A program made the position numbers and the translations under genes. From Streptomyces sp. SID13726 (lineage in GTDB: Bacteria > Actinomycetota > Actinomycetes > Streptomycetales > Streptomycetaceae), in assembly GCF_010548375.1 (NCBI RefSeq), contig NZ_JAAGLY010000011.1:219734-283733 (forward strand): a DNA stretch of 64,000 nucleotides, given 5' to 3'. Positions 1-7,714 of the stretch are shown here, piece after piece (position 1 is the first letter of the stretch; every line of letters begins with the position of its first letter). The notes under the pieces were generated by a model. The model was not told the origin of the DNA. It ran no database searches and saw nothing but the letters and a program-made list of their open reading frames with translations.

Positions 1-41
1 TCGAGGTCAGAGTAGACCGCAACCCAGCGGGAGGAAATCTC

Positions 42-1022
42 ATGGCCACGCTCGCGCAACCTGCCGGCCCGTTCGCGCTCGGCACGTTCTCCGCCCCCGA
101 TGGGGCGCCCTTCCCCGGTCTCCTGGCCGGGGAGCGGGTCCTCGATCTGAGCAGGGCTCTCGACTGGGCACCGTCCGGCATACGTGCCGTCCTGGAGCGG
201 TGGGAGGAGATCCTCCCCGTGCTGCACTCCCTCGCCGACGACCCCTCGCTCGACCGGCGGCCGCTCGCGGGCCTGCGGGTGCACGCCCCGGTCGAGCCCC
301 GGCAGGTCTTCCAGTCCGGCGCCAACTACCGGCAGCACGTGATCGACCTGGAGGTCGCGCACCGCTCCCCCGACGATCCCCGCACGGTCGAGGAGGCGCG
401 GGCGGAGATCGCCGCGGTGATGGACCGGCGGGCCGCCGAGGACCTGCCGTACGTGTTCATCGGGCTGCCGAGCGCGATCACCGGCCCCTACGACGATGTC
501 GTGCTGCCCTCCTGGGCCGAACAGCCCGACTGGGAGCTGGAGTTGGCCGTCGTCATCGGGAGGGTCGCCGAGCGGGTGCCGGTCGAGGAGGCCCTGGAGT
601 ACGTCGCCGGGTACACGATCGCCAACGACCTCACCGACCGGGCCTCCGTCTTCCGCCGGGACATGAAGGCCATCGGCACCGACTGGCTGCGCAGCAAGAA
701 CGCGCCCGGGTTCACCCCGCTCGGGCCGTGGATCGTGCCGGCCGGGTCGATCGCCGACCCCGGTGACCTGCGGGTCACGCTGAAGCTCAACGGGGACACC
801 ATGCAGGACGAGTCCACGAAGGACATGCTGTTCGGGGTGGCCCGGCTGGTGTCGTACATCTCGCAGACCGCCGAACTGCTGCCCGGTGACCTGGTGTTGA
901 CCGGCAGCCCGGCCGGGAACGGCATCCACTGGGGCCGGTTGCTGCGCGACGGCGACGTGATGGAGGGGTCCGTCACCGGGCTCGGTGCCCAGCGCACCCG
1001 CTGTGTGGCGGAGGCGCTGTGA
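42..1022 (+). CDS. Fumarylacetoacetate hydrolase family protein
   Basis: A 326-residue FAH-fold protein. Residues ~90 to the end carry the family core: QSGANYRQH after a short N-terminal lid domain, then the metal-binding acidic stretch WELELAVVIG and AGYTIANDLTDR, and near the C-terminus the family motif PGDLVLTGSPAGNG. Enzymes of this family hydrolyse or isomerise acyl-pyruvate type products of aromatic ring cleavage in the cytoplasm, using Mg2+ or Ca2+. A GGGAGGA ribosome binding site lies 7 bases before the ATG. It is the first complete gene of a + strand operon that probably begins before the window, because only 41 bases precede it. Its stop overlaps the next start by 4 bases. A second, divergent FAH protein lies at the operon end. 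The exact substrate is not readable. Confidence 0.9.
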   Translation: MATLAQPAGPFALGTFSAPDGAPFPGLLAGERVLDLSRALDWAPSGIRAVLERWEEILPVLHSLADDPSLDRRPLAGLRVHAPVEPRQVFQSGANYRQHVIDLEVAHRSPDDPRTVEEARAEIAAVMDRRAAEDLPYVFIGLPSAITGPYDDVVLPSWAEQPDWELELAVVIGRVAERVPVEEALEYVAGYTIANDLTDRASVFRRDMKAIGTDWLRSKNAPGFTPLGPWIVPAGSIADPGDLRVTLKLNGDTMQDESTKDMLFGVARLVSYISQTAELLPGDLVLTGSPAGNGIHWGRLLRDGDVMEGSVTGLGAQRTRCVAEAL

Positions 1023-1975
1023 ACCGCCGGGACCCCGAGGGCGCGATCGCCGAGGCCGCCAAGGCGTACTCGAACTGGGGGCGTTGGGGCGCGGACGACG
1101 TGCTGGGCACGCTGAACTTCCTCGACGAGGCCAAGCGCCGCGAGGGTGCCGCGCTGGTCCGGCGGGGTACGAGCTTCTCGCTGTCGCAGCGGTTCGACAT
1201 GGACGGCCCGCAGAAGGGCTGGCGGCGGCGCACCAACCCGGTGCACACCATGCTGGACACGGGCACCGACGCCGCCCTCGGCAACCAGGGCTTCCCGCAC
1301 GGCATCGGCGGCGCCGACGACGTGATCGCGATGCCGCTCCAGTGCTCCACGCAGTGGGACGGGCTCGGGCACATCTTCGACCACGGCAGGGCCTGGAACG
1401 GCCGGGACGCCGCGACCACGGTCACCTCGGACGGCGACCTCGTCACCGGCATCGAGCACATGGCGCCGTACGTCGCCGGTCGCGGGGTGCTCCTGGACGT
1501 GGGCCGCGTGATCGGCACCGACGGTGAGCTGCCCGACGGTTTCGCCGTCACCGAGGAGCATCTGACCGCGACCGCCGAGGCGAACGGTGTGGCCGTCGGG
1601 CGCGGCGACATCGTGCTCGTGCGCACCGGGCAGCTGGCCCGGGTGCGGCGCGGCGGCTGGGGCGACTACGCGGGCGGTCCGGCACCCGGGCTGTCCTTCA
1701 CCACGGCCGGCTGGCTGCACGCCCGCGAGATCGCCGCGATCGCCACCGACACCTGGGGTTTCGAGGTCCGGCCCAACGAGTTCGACGACGCCTTCCAGCC
1801 GCTGCACCAGGTCGTCATCCCCAACATGGGCCTGCTGATCGGCGAGATGTGGGACCTCGACACGCTCGCCGCGGACTGCGCGGACGACGGTGTGTACGAG
1901 TTCTGGCTCACCGCCGCTCCCCTGCCGATCACCGGCGCGGTCGGCTCCCCCGTGAACCCGGTCGCCGTGAAGTAA
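1019..1975 (+). CDS. Cyclase family protein (kynurenine formamidase-like hydrolase)
   Basis: 318 residues, GTG start inside the stop of the FAH gene (GTGA overlap) with GGAGG 4 bases upstream, so translation is coupled. The sequence matches the putative cyclase family (PF04199): a His/Asp cluster in STQWDGLGHI, the internal GRGVLLDVGRV strand, GDIVLVRTGQ, and a C-terminal LAPL-like segment. Members are metal-dependent hydrolases acting on N-formylkynurenine, isatin or cyclic amides and lactones. In this operon a role in opening or hydrolysing a ring-derived intermediate is inferred. A homologue of similar length lies at 17581-18627, and both share the N-terminal WG.(F/W)G.DD.LG (residues ~18-32) layout. 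Confidence 0.87.
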   Translation: MNRRDPEGAIAEAAKAYSNWGRWGADDVLGTLNFLDEAKRREGAALVRRGTSFSLSQRFDMDGPQKGWRRRTNPVHTMLDTGTDAALGNQGFPHGIGGADDVIAMPLQCSTQWDGLGHIFDHGRAWNGRDAATTVTSDGDLVTGIEHMAPYVAGRGVLLDVGRVIGTDGELPDGFAVTEEHLTATAEANGVAVGRGDIVLVRTGQLARVRRGGWGDYAGGPAPGLSFTTAGWLHAREIAAIATDTWGFEVRPNEFDDAFQPLHQVVIPNMGLLIGEMWDLDTLAADCADDGVYEFWLTAAPLPITGAVGSPVNPVAVK

Positions 1976-2005
1976 CCGCCCGGCTCCCGGCTCCCGGCCC
2001 TTCCC

Positions 2006-2034
2006 CGCCCACGCCCACGCCCACGCCCACGCCC
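2006..2034. repeat. CCCACG hexamer tandem repeat in a 228-base gap
   Basis: About four and a half copies of CCCACG sit in the gap between the cyclase gene and the FAD hydroxylase gene (1976-2203). The gap is pyrimidine-rich, has no convincing reading frame, and shows no clear terminator or promoter. It may be slipped-strand repeat DNA only. Confidence 0.7.
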
Positions 2035-2203
2035 CGGAACCGTCGCCCTCCCCGGACCCCACCGGCGCACCCGCTCCGCACCCGTCCCCCCGTCCCCACC
2101 CCTGATCCGCATCCCCGTCCCCACCCTGGCCCGCTCCCCCGGCGGGCGAGAGCCGCATCCCGCCGCCCGAAGTCGCGCGGCCCGTTCCCGGGAGTTCCCC
2201 GAC

Positions 2204-3358
2204 ATGGCTCACAGCACCGACAGATCCGTCCTGGTCATCGGCGGAGGCACCTCCGGCAACGCCCTGACCGTCCTGCTCCGCCGGGCCGGCATCGCCGTCG
2301 ACCTGGTCGAGGCGAGCCCCGACTGGAAGGCCTCGGCAGGCGCTGGGATCACCCTCCAGGGCAACGCCCTGCGGGTCCTGCGCGAGGTGGGCGTCCTTCC
2401 GGGCGTCGAGGAGCACGGTTACGCCGCGGAAGGCGTCGCCCTCCTCGCCCCCGACGGCACCGTGCTGCAGGCCCACGAGGAGCTGCGCACCGGCGGGGAC
2501 GACCTGCCCGCCCACATCGGCATGGAGCGCCCGGTGCTCCAGCGGCTCCTCATCGACGCGGTCCGCGGTTCGGGCGCCGACGTCCGCCTCGGCACCACGG
2601 CCACCGCCTTCGCACAGGACGACAAGGGCGTCGAGGTGACCTTCTCGGACGGCACGGACCGGCGCTACGACCTGGTGGTGGGCGCCGACGGGCTGAACTC
2701 CGCCACCCGCCGGGCGATCGGGATCACCGAAGGACCCGAGCCGGTCGGCATGGGCATCTGGCGGGCTCCGGCGCCCCGCCCCGCCGGTGTCACCCGCACC
2801 GAGATGATCTACGGCGGCCCGTGCTTCATCGCCGGGTACTGCCCGACCGGCGAGACCACCGTGTACGCGTATCTCGTCGAACGGGCCCGCGACCGGGCCT
2901 CCCTGGACCTGGGCGGGTACGCCGACGAGATGCGGTCGCTGAGCGAGGGGTACGGCGGGGTGTGGCCGCAGCTGCGTGCCGCGTTCACCGATCCGAAGGC
3001 CGTCAACTACACGTGGTTCGACCGGCACTTGGTGGAGGGCGCCTGGCACCGGGGCCGGGTCGTGCTGGTCGGGGACGCCGTCCACGCCTGTCCGCCGACC
3101 TTCGCCCAGGGCGCGGCGATGTCCCTGGAGGACGTCCTGGTCCTCGCCGAGCTGCTGGCCGCGGCCGGCTCCGACGACTGGGGCCCGGCGCCCCTGGACC
3201 GGCTCCTCACCGGCTACCGCGCCCGGCGGATGGCCCGGGTGCGCATGGTCGTCGACGCCTCCGTGCAGCTCGCCCGGTGGCTGCTGGACGGCGAGCGCGA
3301 CGCCGACGTGCCCGGGCTGATGTTCCGCACCCTGAGCGTCCTGAAGGAACTGCCGTGA
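2204..3358 (+). CDS. FAD-dependent aromatic hydroxylase (PHBH-type monooxygenase)
   Basis: 384 residues. An N-terminal Rossmann fold binds FAD through GGGTSG at residues 13-18, the DG motif reads LVVGADGLNSATRR around residue 160, and the GD motif GRVVLVGDAVHACPP lies near residue 285. These three motifs in this order define single-component flavoprotein hydroxylases, which put one oxygen atom on an aromatic ring using NAD(P)H. An ATG with GGGAG 9 bases upstream is the likely start. The next gene overlaps the stop by 4 bases (GTGA). With the extradiol dioxygenase two genes on, it probably makes the ortho-diol that is then cleaved (inference). The ring substrate is unknown. Confidence 0.9.
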   Translation: MAHSTDRSVLVIGGGTSGNALTVLLRRAGIAVDLVEASPDWKASAGAGITLQGNALRVLREVGVLPGVEEHGYAAEGVALLAPDGTVLQAHEELRTGGDDLPAHIGMERPVLQRLLIDAVRGSGADVRLGTTATAFAQDDKGVEVTFSDGTDRRYDLVVGADGLNSATRRAIGITEGPEPVGMGIWRAPAPRPAGVTRTEMIYGGPCFIAGYCPTGETTVYAYLVERARDRASLDLGGYADEMRSLSEGYGGVWPQLRAAFTDPKAVNYTWFDRHLVEGAWHRGRVVLVGDAVHACPPTFAQGAAMSLEDVLVLAELLAAAGSDDWGPAPLDRLLTGYRARRMARVRMVVDASVQLARWLLDGERDADVPGLMFRTLSVLKELP

Positions 3359-4356
3359 CCGATCCCACCCCGACGATCGACGTCCACGCCCACCTGCTGC
3401 TGCCCGAGGTCGAGGAGGCGGTCGCCGGTCATCCCGGTCTCGCCGAGGCCCGCGCCCTGGACGCGCGCCGCAACGGCCCGGCGGCGCTGGCCGTGAACGG
3501 GCCCATGGTCGGCGCGCGGGTGCCGAGGCTGACGGACGTCTCGGTGCGGCTGGCGGCGATGGACGCGCAGGGCGTGGACGTACAGCTGGTGAGCCCGTCG
3601 CCGTCGCACTACCACTACTGGGCCGGACCCGAACTCGCCGACCGGATCTGCCGGTCGGCCAACGAGACCACGGCGGCGCACTGCGCGAAGGCCCCCGACC
3701 GGCTGCACGGCCTGGGCCTGGTCCCGCTCCAACACCCGGACCTGACGGCCGAGTTGCTCGACCACGCGCTGGACCAGGGGCTGCGGGGCGTGGAGATCTC
3801 CTCGCACGCGCCCGGCCGCGAACTGTCGGACCCGGCCTACGAGCCCTTCTGGACCCGGGCCGCGGAGACTGGCGCGCTCGTCCTCCTGCACCCCTTCGGC
3901 TGCACGCTCGACGAGCGCCTGGACCGGTGGTACCTGTCCAACACGGTGGGCCAGCCCGTCGAGAACGCCGTCGCCCTCTCCCATCTGATCTTCTCCGGCG
4001 TCCTGGACCGGCATCCGGGCCTGAAGCTGATCGCGGCGCACGGCGGCGGCTATCTGCCCACCCACATCGGCCGCTCCGACCACGCCTGGCGGGCCCGCCC
4101 CGACGCCCTCGGCTGCGCGCGGGAGCCGAGCAGTTACCTGCGGCGGCTCTACTTCGACTCCCTGGTCCACGACCCGTACGTACTGCTGGAGTTGATCCGT
4201 GTCGCCGGGCCGGACCGGGTCCTGCTCGGCTCCGACTTCCCCTTCGACATGGGCACCGAGGACCCGCTCGCCGCACTGCGCGCCGCGGACCTGCCCGAGC
4301 ACCACTTCCACGCCGTACGGGGCGGCAACGCCGCCGCCCTCCTCCGGAAGGACTGA
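3355..4356 (+). CDS. Amidohydrolase 2 family protein (ACMSD / gamma-resorcylate decarboxylase-like)
   Basis: 333 residues from a GTG that overlaps the hydroxylase stop. The TIM-barrel metal ligands are visible: DVHAH at residues 9-13, a His in LLHPFGC near 180, AAHGGGYLP near 225 and LGSDFPFDMG near 295. This set fits the ACMSD branch of amidohydrolases, many of which are zinc-dependent decarboxylases or hydrolases of ring-derived acids. It lies between an aromatic hydroxylase and an extradiol dioxygenase, so it may decarboxylate the ring before cleavage or the muconic semialdehyde after it (inference). The open frame runs far upstream, but the overlap and family length favour this start. Confidence 0.87.
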   Translation: MTDPTPTIDVHAHLLLPEVEEAVAGHPGLAEARALDARRNGPAALAVNGPMVGARVPRLTDVSVRLAAMDAQGVDVQLVSPSPSHYHYWAGPELADRICRSANETTAAHCAKAPDRLHGLGLVPLQHPDLTAELLDHALDQGLRGVEISSHAPGRELSDPAYEPFWTRAAETGALVLLHPFGCTLDERLDRWYLSNTVGQPVENAVALSHLIFSGVLDRHPGLKLIAAHGGGYLPTHIGRSDHAWRARPDALGCAREPSSYLRRLYFDSLVHDPYVLLELIRVAGPDRVLLGSDFPFDMGTEDPLAALRAADLPEHHFHAVRGGNAAALLRKD

Positions 4357-4360
4357 CACC

Positions 4361-5299
4361 ATGGGCGCACGCCTGCTCACCCACCTGCGGCACGTCGACC
4401 TGGCCGTGCCGGACTACGACAAGCAGCTCGACTTCTACGCCGGCGTCTGGGGCCTGACCAAGGTCGCCGAGGACTCCGGGATCTCCTTCCTGGCCGCCGA
4501 GGGCAGCCCCGAGCAGTATGTGATCCGGCTGCGCAAGGCCGAGGAGAAGCGGCTCGACCTGGTGTCCTACGGCGCCGCGAGCGCGGCCGACGTGGACACC
4601 CTCGCCGAGCAACTGCTCGCGGGCGGAGTGCAGTTGATCTCCCGGCCGGGCAAGGTCGACACCCCGGGGGGCGGTTACGGCTTCCGCTTCTTCGACGTCG
4701 ACGGCCGGACCATCGAGGTCTCCGCCGACGTCGAGGTACGGCAGCACCGCAAGATCGAGGAGAAGGAGGCCATCCCGGTCAAGCTCTCCCATGTCGTCCT
4801 CAACTCGCCGGACCTCGACAGGACCCGGGACTGGTACGCGACGCACCTCGGCTTCCGGCTCTCCGACACCCTGCACTCGCCGCGCATGGGCGAGGTCATG
4901 CACTTCATGCGGATCAGCAATCAGCACCACTCGATGGCGCTGGCGAAGGGTCCGCACACCTCGCTGCACCACGTCTCCTTCGAGATGCGCGGGCTGGACG
5001 AGTACATGCGCGGTTCGGGGCGGGTGATGCGGGCGGGCTTCAAGAAGGTCTGGGGGCCGGGCCGGCACATGGCGGGCAACAACACCTTCACGTACTTCCT
5101 CGACCCGCACGGCAACACGGTCGAGTACACGACGGAGTTGGAGGTCCTCGACGAGGACACCTGGCATCCGCACGTCTACGACTTCTCCCGCCCCGAGGTC
5201 ACCGACCAGTGGGGCACGGCCAACCCGATGAACGAGCTGGTCGCCAAGGAGTCCTTCAACGACGTCGACCGGGGCGTGTTCGTCGCCCCGCCGGTCTGA
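4361..5299 (+). CDS. Two-domain type I extradiol dioxygenase (VOC superfamily)
   Basis: 312 residues, with the ATG 4 bases after the previous stop. Two VOC modules cover residues ~6-125 and ~140-270. The C-terminal module carries the 2-His-1-carboxylate iron site: His144 in KLSHVVLN, His204 in LHHVSFEM and Glu255 in GNTVEYTT. That is the pattern of ring-cleaving dioxygenases such as 2,3-dihydroxybiphenyl dioxygenase and catechol 2,3-dioxygenase. The likely role is Fe(II)-dependent meta-cleavage of the diol made by the hydroxylase two genes upstream. The FAH-family neighbours would process the cleavage product. The C-terminal tail after residue 270 is rich in aromatic and acidic residues. Confidence 0.92.
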   Translation: MGARLLTHLRHVDLAVPDYDKQLDFYAGVWGLTKVAEDSGISFLAAEGSPEQYVIRLRKAEEKRLDLVSYGAASAADVDTLAEQLLAGGVQLISRPGKVDTPGGGYGFRFFDVDGRTIEVSADVEVRQHRKIEEKEAIPVKLSHVVLNSPDLDRTRDWYATHLGFRLSDTLHSPRMGEVMHFMRISNQHHSMALAKGPHTSLHHVSFEMRGLDEYMRGSGRVMRAGFKKVWGPGRHMAGNNTFTYFLDPHGNTVEYTTELEVLDEDTWHPHVYDFSRPEVTDQWGTANPMNELVAKESFNDVDRGVFVAPPV

Positions 5300-5324
5300 C
5301 CCCGCCTCCACCACAGGATCCGCC

Positions 5325-6284
5325 ATGCGCTTCGCAACGTACGAACACCGCGGCCGGCACCAGGTGGCCGTCGTCGACGAGGACGACCGCCTCCGTCCGC
5401 TGCCCGGTGTCCGGTCCCTGACCGCTCTGCTCGCCGAGGGAGGCGGGCTGCCCGGACCGCCCGACGTCCCGGCCGGCCCCCATGTGTCCGAGGTGCGGCT
5501 GCTGCCGCCTCTCCAGCCGCCCACCGTGCGGGACTTCGTCACCTTCGAGGAGCATGTCGAGGGCGTCCGCCGGTCCGTGGACGGTGCGGCCGGGGTGCCG
5601 GAGCAGTGGTACGCGGCGCCGACGTTCTACTTCACCAACCCGTACGCGGTGTACGGCCCCGGTGACGACATCCCGGTGCCACCGGGGTCGGCCGTGCTCG
5701 ACTTCGAGCTGGAGGTCGCCGCCGTGATCGGCAGGGAGGGCCGCGACCTCTCCCCCGAACAGGCGCGGGAGCACATCGTCGGCTACACGGTGCTCAACGA
5801 CTGGTCGGCCCGTGACCTCCAGTCCGCCGAGATGCGGGTGGGCCTCGGCCCCTGCAAGGGCAAGGACACGGCCACCACGCTGGGCCCGTACCTGGTCACC
5901 GCCGACGAGCTGGAGGGGTACCGGGACGCGGACGGGTTCCTGCGGCTGGCGCTGACGGCCTCGGTGAACGGTGCGACCGTCGGCGAGGATCTGCTGTCCC
6001 ACATGAGCTGGACGTTCGAGGAGATGGTCGCCTACGCCTCACGCGGGACCTGGGTGCGCCCCGGTGACGTCCTCGGCTCGGGCACCTGCGGCAACGGCGG
6101 CTGCCTCGCGGAGCTGTGGGGGCTGCGCGGCGAGCAGGACCCACCGCCGCTGAAGCCGGGCGACACGGTCACCCTGACCGTCGAGGGCGTCGGCAGCCTC
6201 ACCAACACGGTGGTGGAGGGGGTGGACCCGGTGCCGGTGCCGCGCGCCCGGCGCCGTACCGAAGCTTCGACCCAGCGTGTTTGA
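5325..6284 (+). CDS. Fumarylacetoacetate hydrolase family protein, second copy
   Basis: 319 residues. The core matches the family: RDFVTFEEHV, FYFTNPYAVYGPGDDIPVP, the acidic metal site DFELEVAAVIGREG, YTVLNDWSARDLQ, and GSGTCGNGGCLAEL near the C-terminus where other members have GTP.G. The insert FTNPY and the KGKDTATTLGPYLVT stretch resemble the branch acting on longer acylpyruvates. It is the last gene of the operon, 25 bases after the dioxygenase. It is only weakly similar to the first FAH gene, so the two probably act on different intermediates. Which one is the C-C hydrolase and which an isomerase cannot be told by eye. Confidence 0.88.
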   Translation: MRFATYEHRGRHQVAVVDEDDRLRPLPGVRSLTALLAEGGGLPGPPDVPAGPHVSEVRLLPPLQPPTVRDFVTFEEHVEGVRRSVDGAAGVPEQWYAAPTFYFTNPYAVYGPGDDIPVPPGSAVLDFELEVAAVIGREGRDLSPEQAREHIVGYTVLNDWSARDLQSAEMRVGLGPCKGKDTATTLGPYLVTADELEGYRDADGFLRLALTASVNGATVGEDLLSHMSWTFEEMVAYASRGTWVRPGDVLGSGTCGNGGCLAELWGLRGEQDPPPLKPGDTVTLTVEGVGSLTNTVVEGVDPVPVPRARRRTEASTQRV

Positions 6285-6292
6285 AACTTCAA
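6281..6292. promoter_or_regulatory. Palindrome TTGAA-AC-TTCAA, possible operator
   Basis: A perfect 5-base inverted repeat with a 2-base spacer overlaps the stop of the second FAH gene and lies about 80 bases before the phosphatase gene. A second small palindrome, GAAGCTTC, sits at 6261-6268. It could be an operator for the downstream gene. No cognate regulator is visible nearby, so function is a guess. Confidence 0.3.
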
Positions 6293-6370
6293 CCTAGGGC
6301 GGGGCGGCGCGCGGGCTCACAGCGGAGCTGCATACCGTAGAGGGAGATCACCACCTCCCCGGGAGCACGC

Positions 6371-7492
6371 ATGACCGGTATTCGCCGCAAGAGATCCGGC
6401 GAGGCCTTCGACACCATCGAGCCTCCGGGGAACACCCAGCTCGTCGCCTCGGTGGTGACGATCACGGGCGTGGTGGAGCTGCTCGGCGCGCTGTCCGGGT
6501 CCGAGGTGTGGCTGCTCGGGCTGCTGGTGTTCCTGCCCGGAGCCGCCTCGGCGCTGGGCACGGTCCGCCAGACGACGTTCGTCGCCGTGTGGACCACGGT
6601 CGTCGTCACCGCCAGTGTGCTGCTGCGGGACCGGGACGCGGGCCACTGGTTCGACCGGCTCCTGCTGATCCTTTTCACCCTCGGCCTGGCCGCGACCTCC
6701 GTCTACGGCTGTCACCGGCGGATCAGGCGCGAGCACGCGATGCTGCGCCTGCGCTCCACCGCCGCGGCCATGCAGCGGCACATCCTGCACCCGCTGCCCC
6801 TGCTGACCGACGACGTCCTGGTCAACGGCGTGTACGAGCCGCTCCAGGAGGACCGGCTGGTCGGCGGCGACATCTACGACGTGGTCGACTCGCCCTTCGG
6901 GACCCGGGTGCTGATCGGGGACGTGCAGGGCAAGGGGCTGACCGCCGTGGGGGCCGCGTTCGCCGTCATCGGCGCCTTCCGCGAGGCCGCGCACCGCGAG
7001 CCGACCCTCACCGCGCTCGCCGACGCCCTGGACGCGGCGGTCGTGCGGCACAACTCCTACGCCACGCACACCGGCGACGACGAGCGCTTCGTCACCGCCC
7101 TCGTCGTCGGGGTCGACGCGGAGACCGAGGTGCAGGCCGTCAACTGCGGACACGTCCTGCCCTACGTCCTGTACGACGGCGAGGTCAGCGTCCCCGACCT
7201 CGACACCGGTGTCCCGCTGGGCCTCGCCGAACTCGCCGACGAGCCGACGACCGTGGGCTGGTTCGACTTCCCCGACGGCGCGACGCTGGTGCTGAGCACC
7301 GACGGTCTCACCGAGACGCGCTCCGCGGACGGCACCTTCTACCCGGTCGACGAGCGGCTGGCGAAGTACGTGGCGCTCTCCGCCAACGATCTGCCGCAGA
7401 CCCTGCACGACGACGCCCGCGCCTTCGCCGACCGCGGCGGCCCGCACGACGACGTGGCGGTCCTCACGGTCCGCCGCTCCCGACGCCACTGA
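6371..7492 (+). CDS. Membrane PP2C/SpoIIE-type serine/threonine phosphatase
   Basis: 373 residues. The N-terminal ~115 residues hold about four hydrophobic segments (roughly 24-42, 45-62, 67-85 and 94-112). The rest is a SpoIIE-like PP2C catalytic domain with GGDIYDVV, GDVQGKG, NCGHVLPY, LSTDGLTE and the metal-binding PHDDVAVL at the end. These are the metal-site motifs of the family. Such enzymes usually dephosphorylate anti-anti-sigma factors or similar partners, and many in Streptomyces are single genes with a membrane sensor part. GGGAG lies 5 bases before the ATG. No anti-sigma or STAS partner gene is next to it, so its target is unknown. Confidence 0.9.
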   Translation: MTGIRRKRSGEAFDTIEPPGNTQLVASVVTITGVVELLGALSGSEVWLLGLLVFLPGAASALGTVRQTTFVAVWTTVVVTASVLLRDRDAGHWFDRLLLILFTLGLAATSVYGCHRRIRREHAMLRLRSTAAAMQRHILHPLPLLTDDVLVNGVYEPLQEDRLVGGDIYDVVDSPFGTRVLIGDVQGKGLTAVGAAFAVIGAFREAAHREPTLTALADALDAAVVRHNSYATHTGDDERFVTALVVGVDAETEVQAVNCGHVLPYVLYDGEVSVPDLDTGVPLGLAELADEPTTVGWFDFPDGATLVLSTDGLTETRSADGTFYPVDERLAKYVALSANDLPQTLHDDARAFADRGGPHDDVAVLTVRRSRRH

Positions 7493-7494
7493 CC

Positions 7495-7524
7495 CACCAC
7501 TTCACCACTTCACCACTTCACCAA
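7495..7524. repeat. TTCACCAC short tandem repeat in the gap 7493-7714
   Basis: Three near-perfect copies of CACTTCAC follow the phosphatase stop directly. The rest of the 222-base gap is the least GC-rich stretch locally and presumably holds the promoter of the sensor gene. I cannot name the -35 and -10 boxes with confidence. Confidence 0.5.
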
Positions 7525-7714
7525 CGGCCACTGTTTCCTCACAACATTCGACAAAAGCCGAGCCCCAAGTGAACTCACGGTGCTAGGAATTGGCCGAAGA
7601 TGCTCGTGTTGCGCACCCTCCCTCCGGATCGGTCACCGAGTCGATCTGAACAACTTCCCATGGGCGACACGTTGAGAGAGTGCAGCAACGCGAACCGTGA
7701 CCGTGAGGACGATC

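Noticed and set aside
2006..2034. CCCACG repeat read as a Thr-Pro-rich protein linker
   Set aside because: The frame through it runs past a stop in the cyclase gene context and has no start or similarity. It is intergenic.
488..5542. A 1684-codon open frame on the minus strand
   Set aside because: It lies antisense to five well-supported genes. High third-position GC keeps the reverse frame free of stops, and the translation is low-complexity Arg/Gly/Pro without domains.
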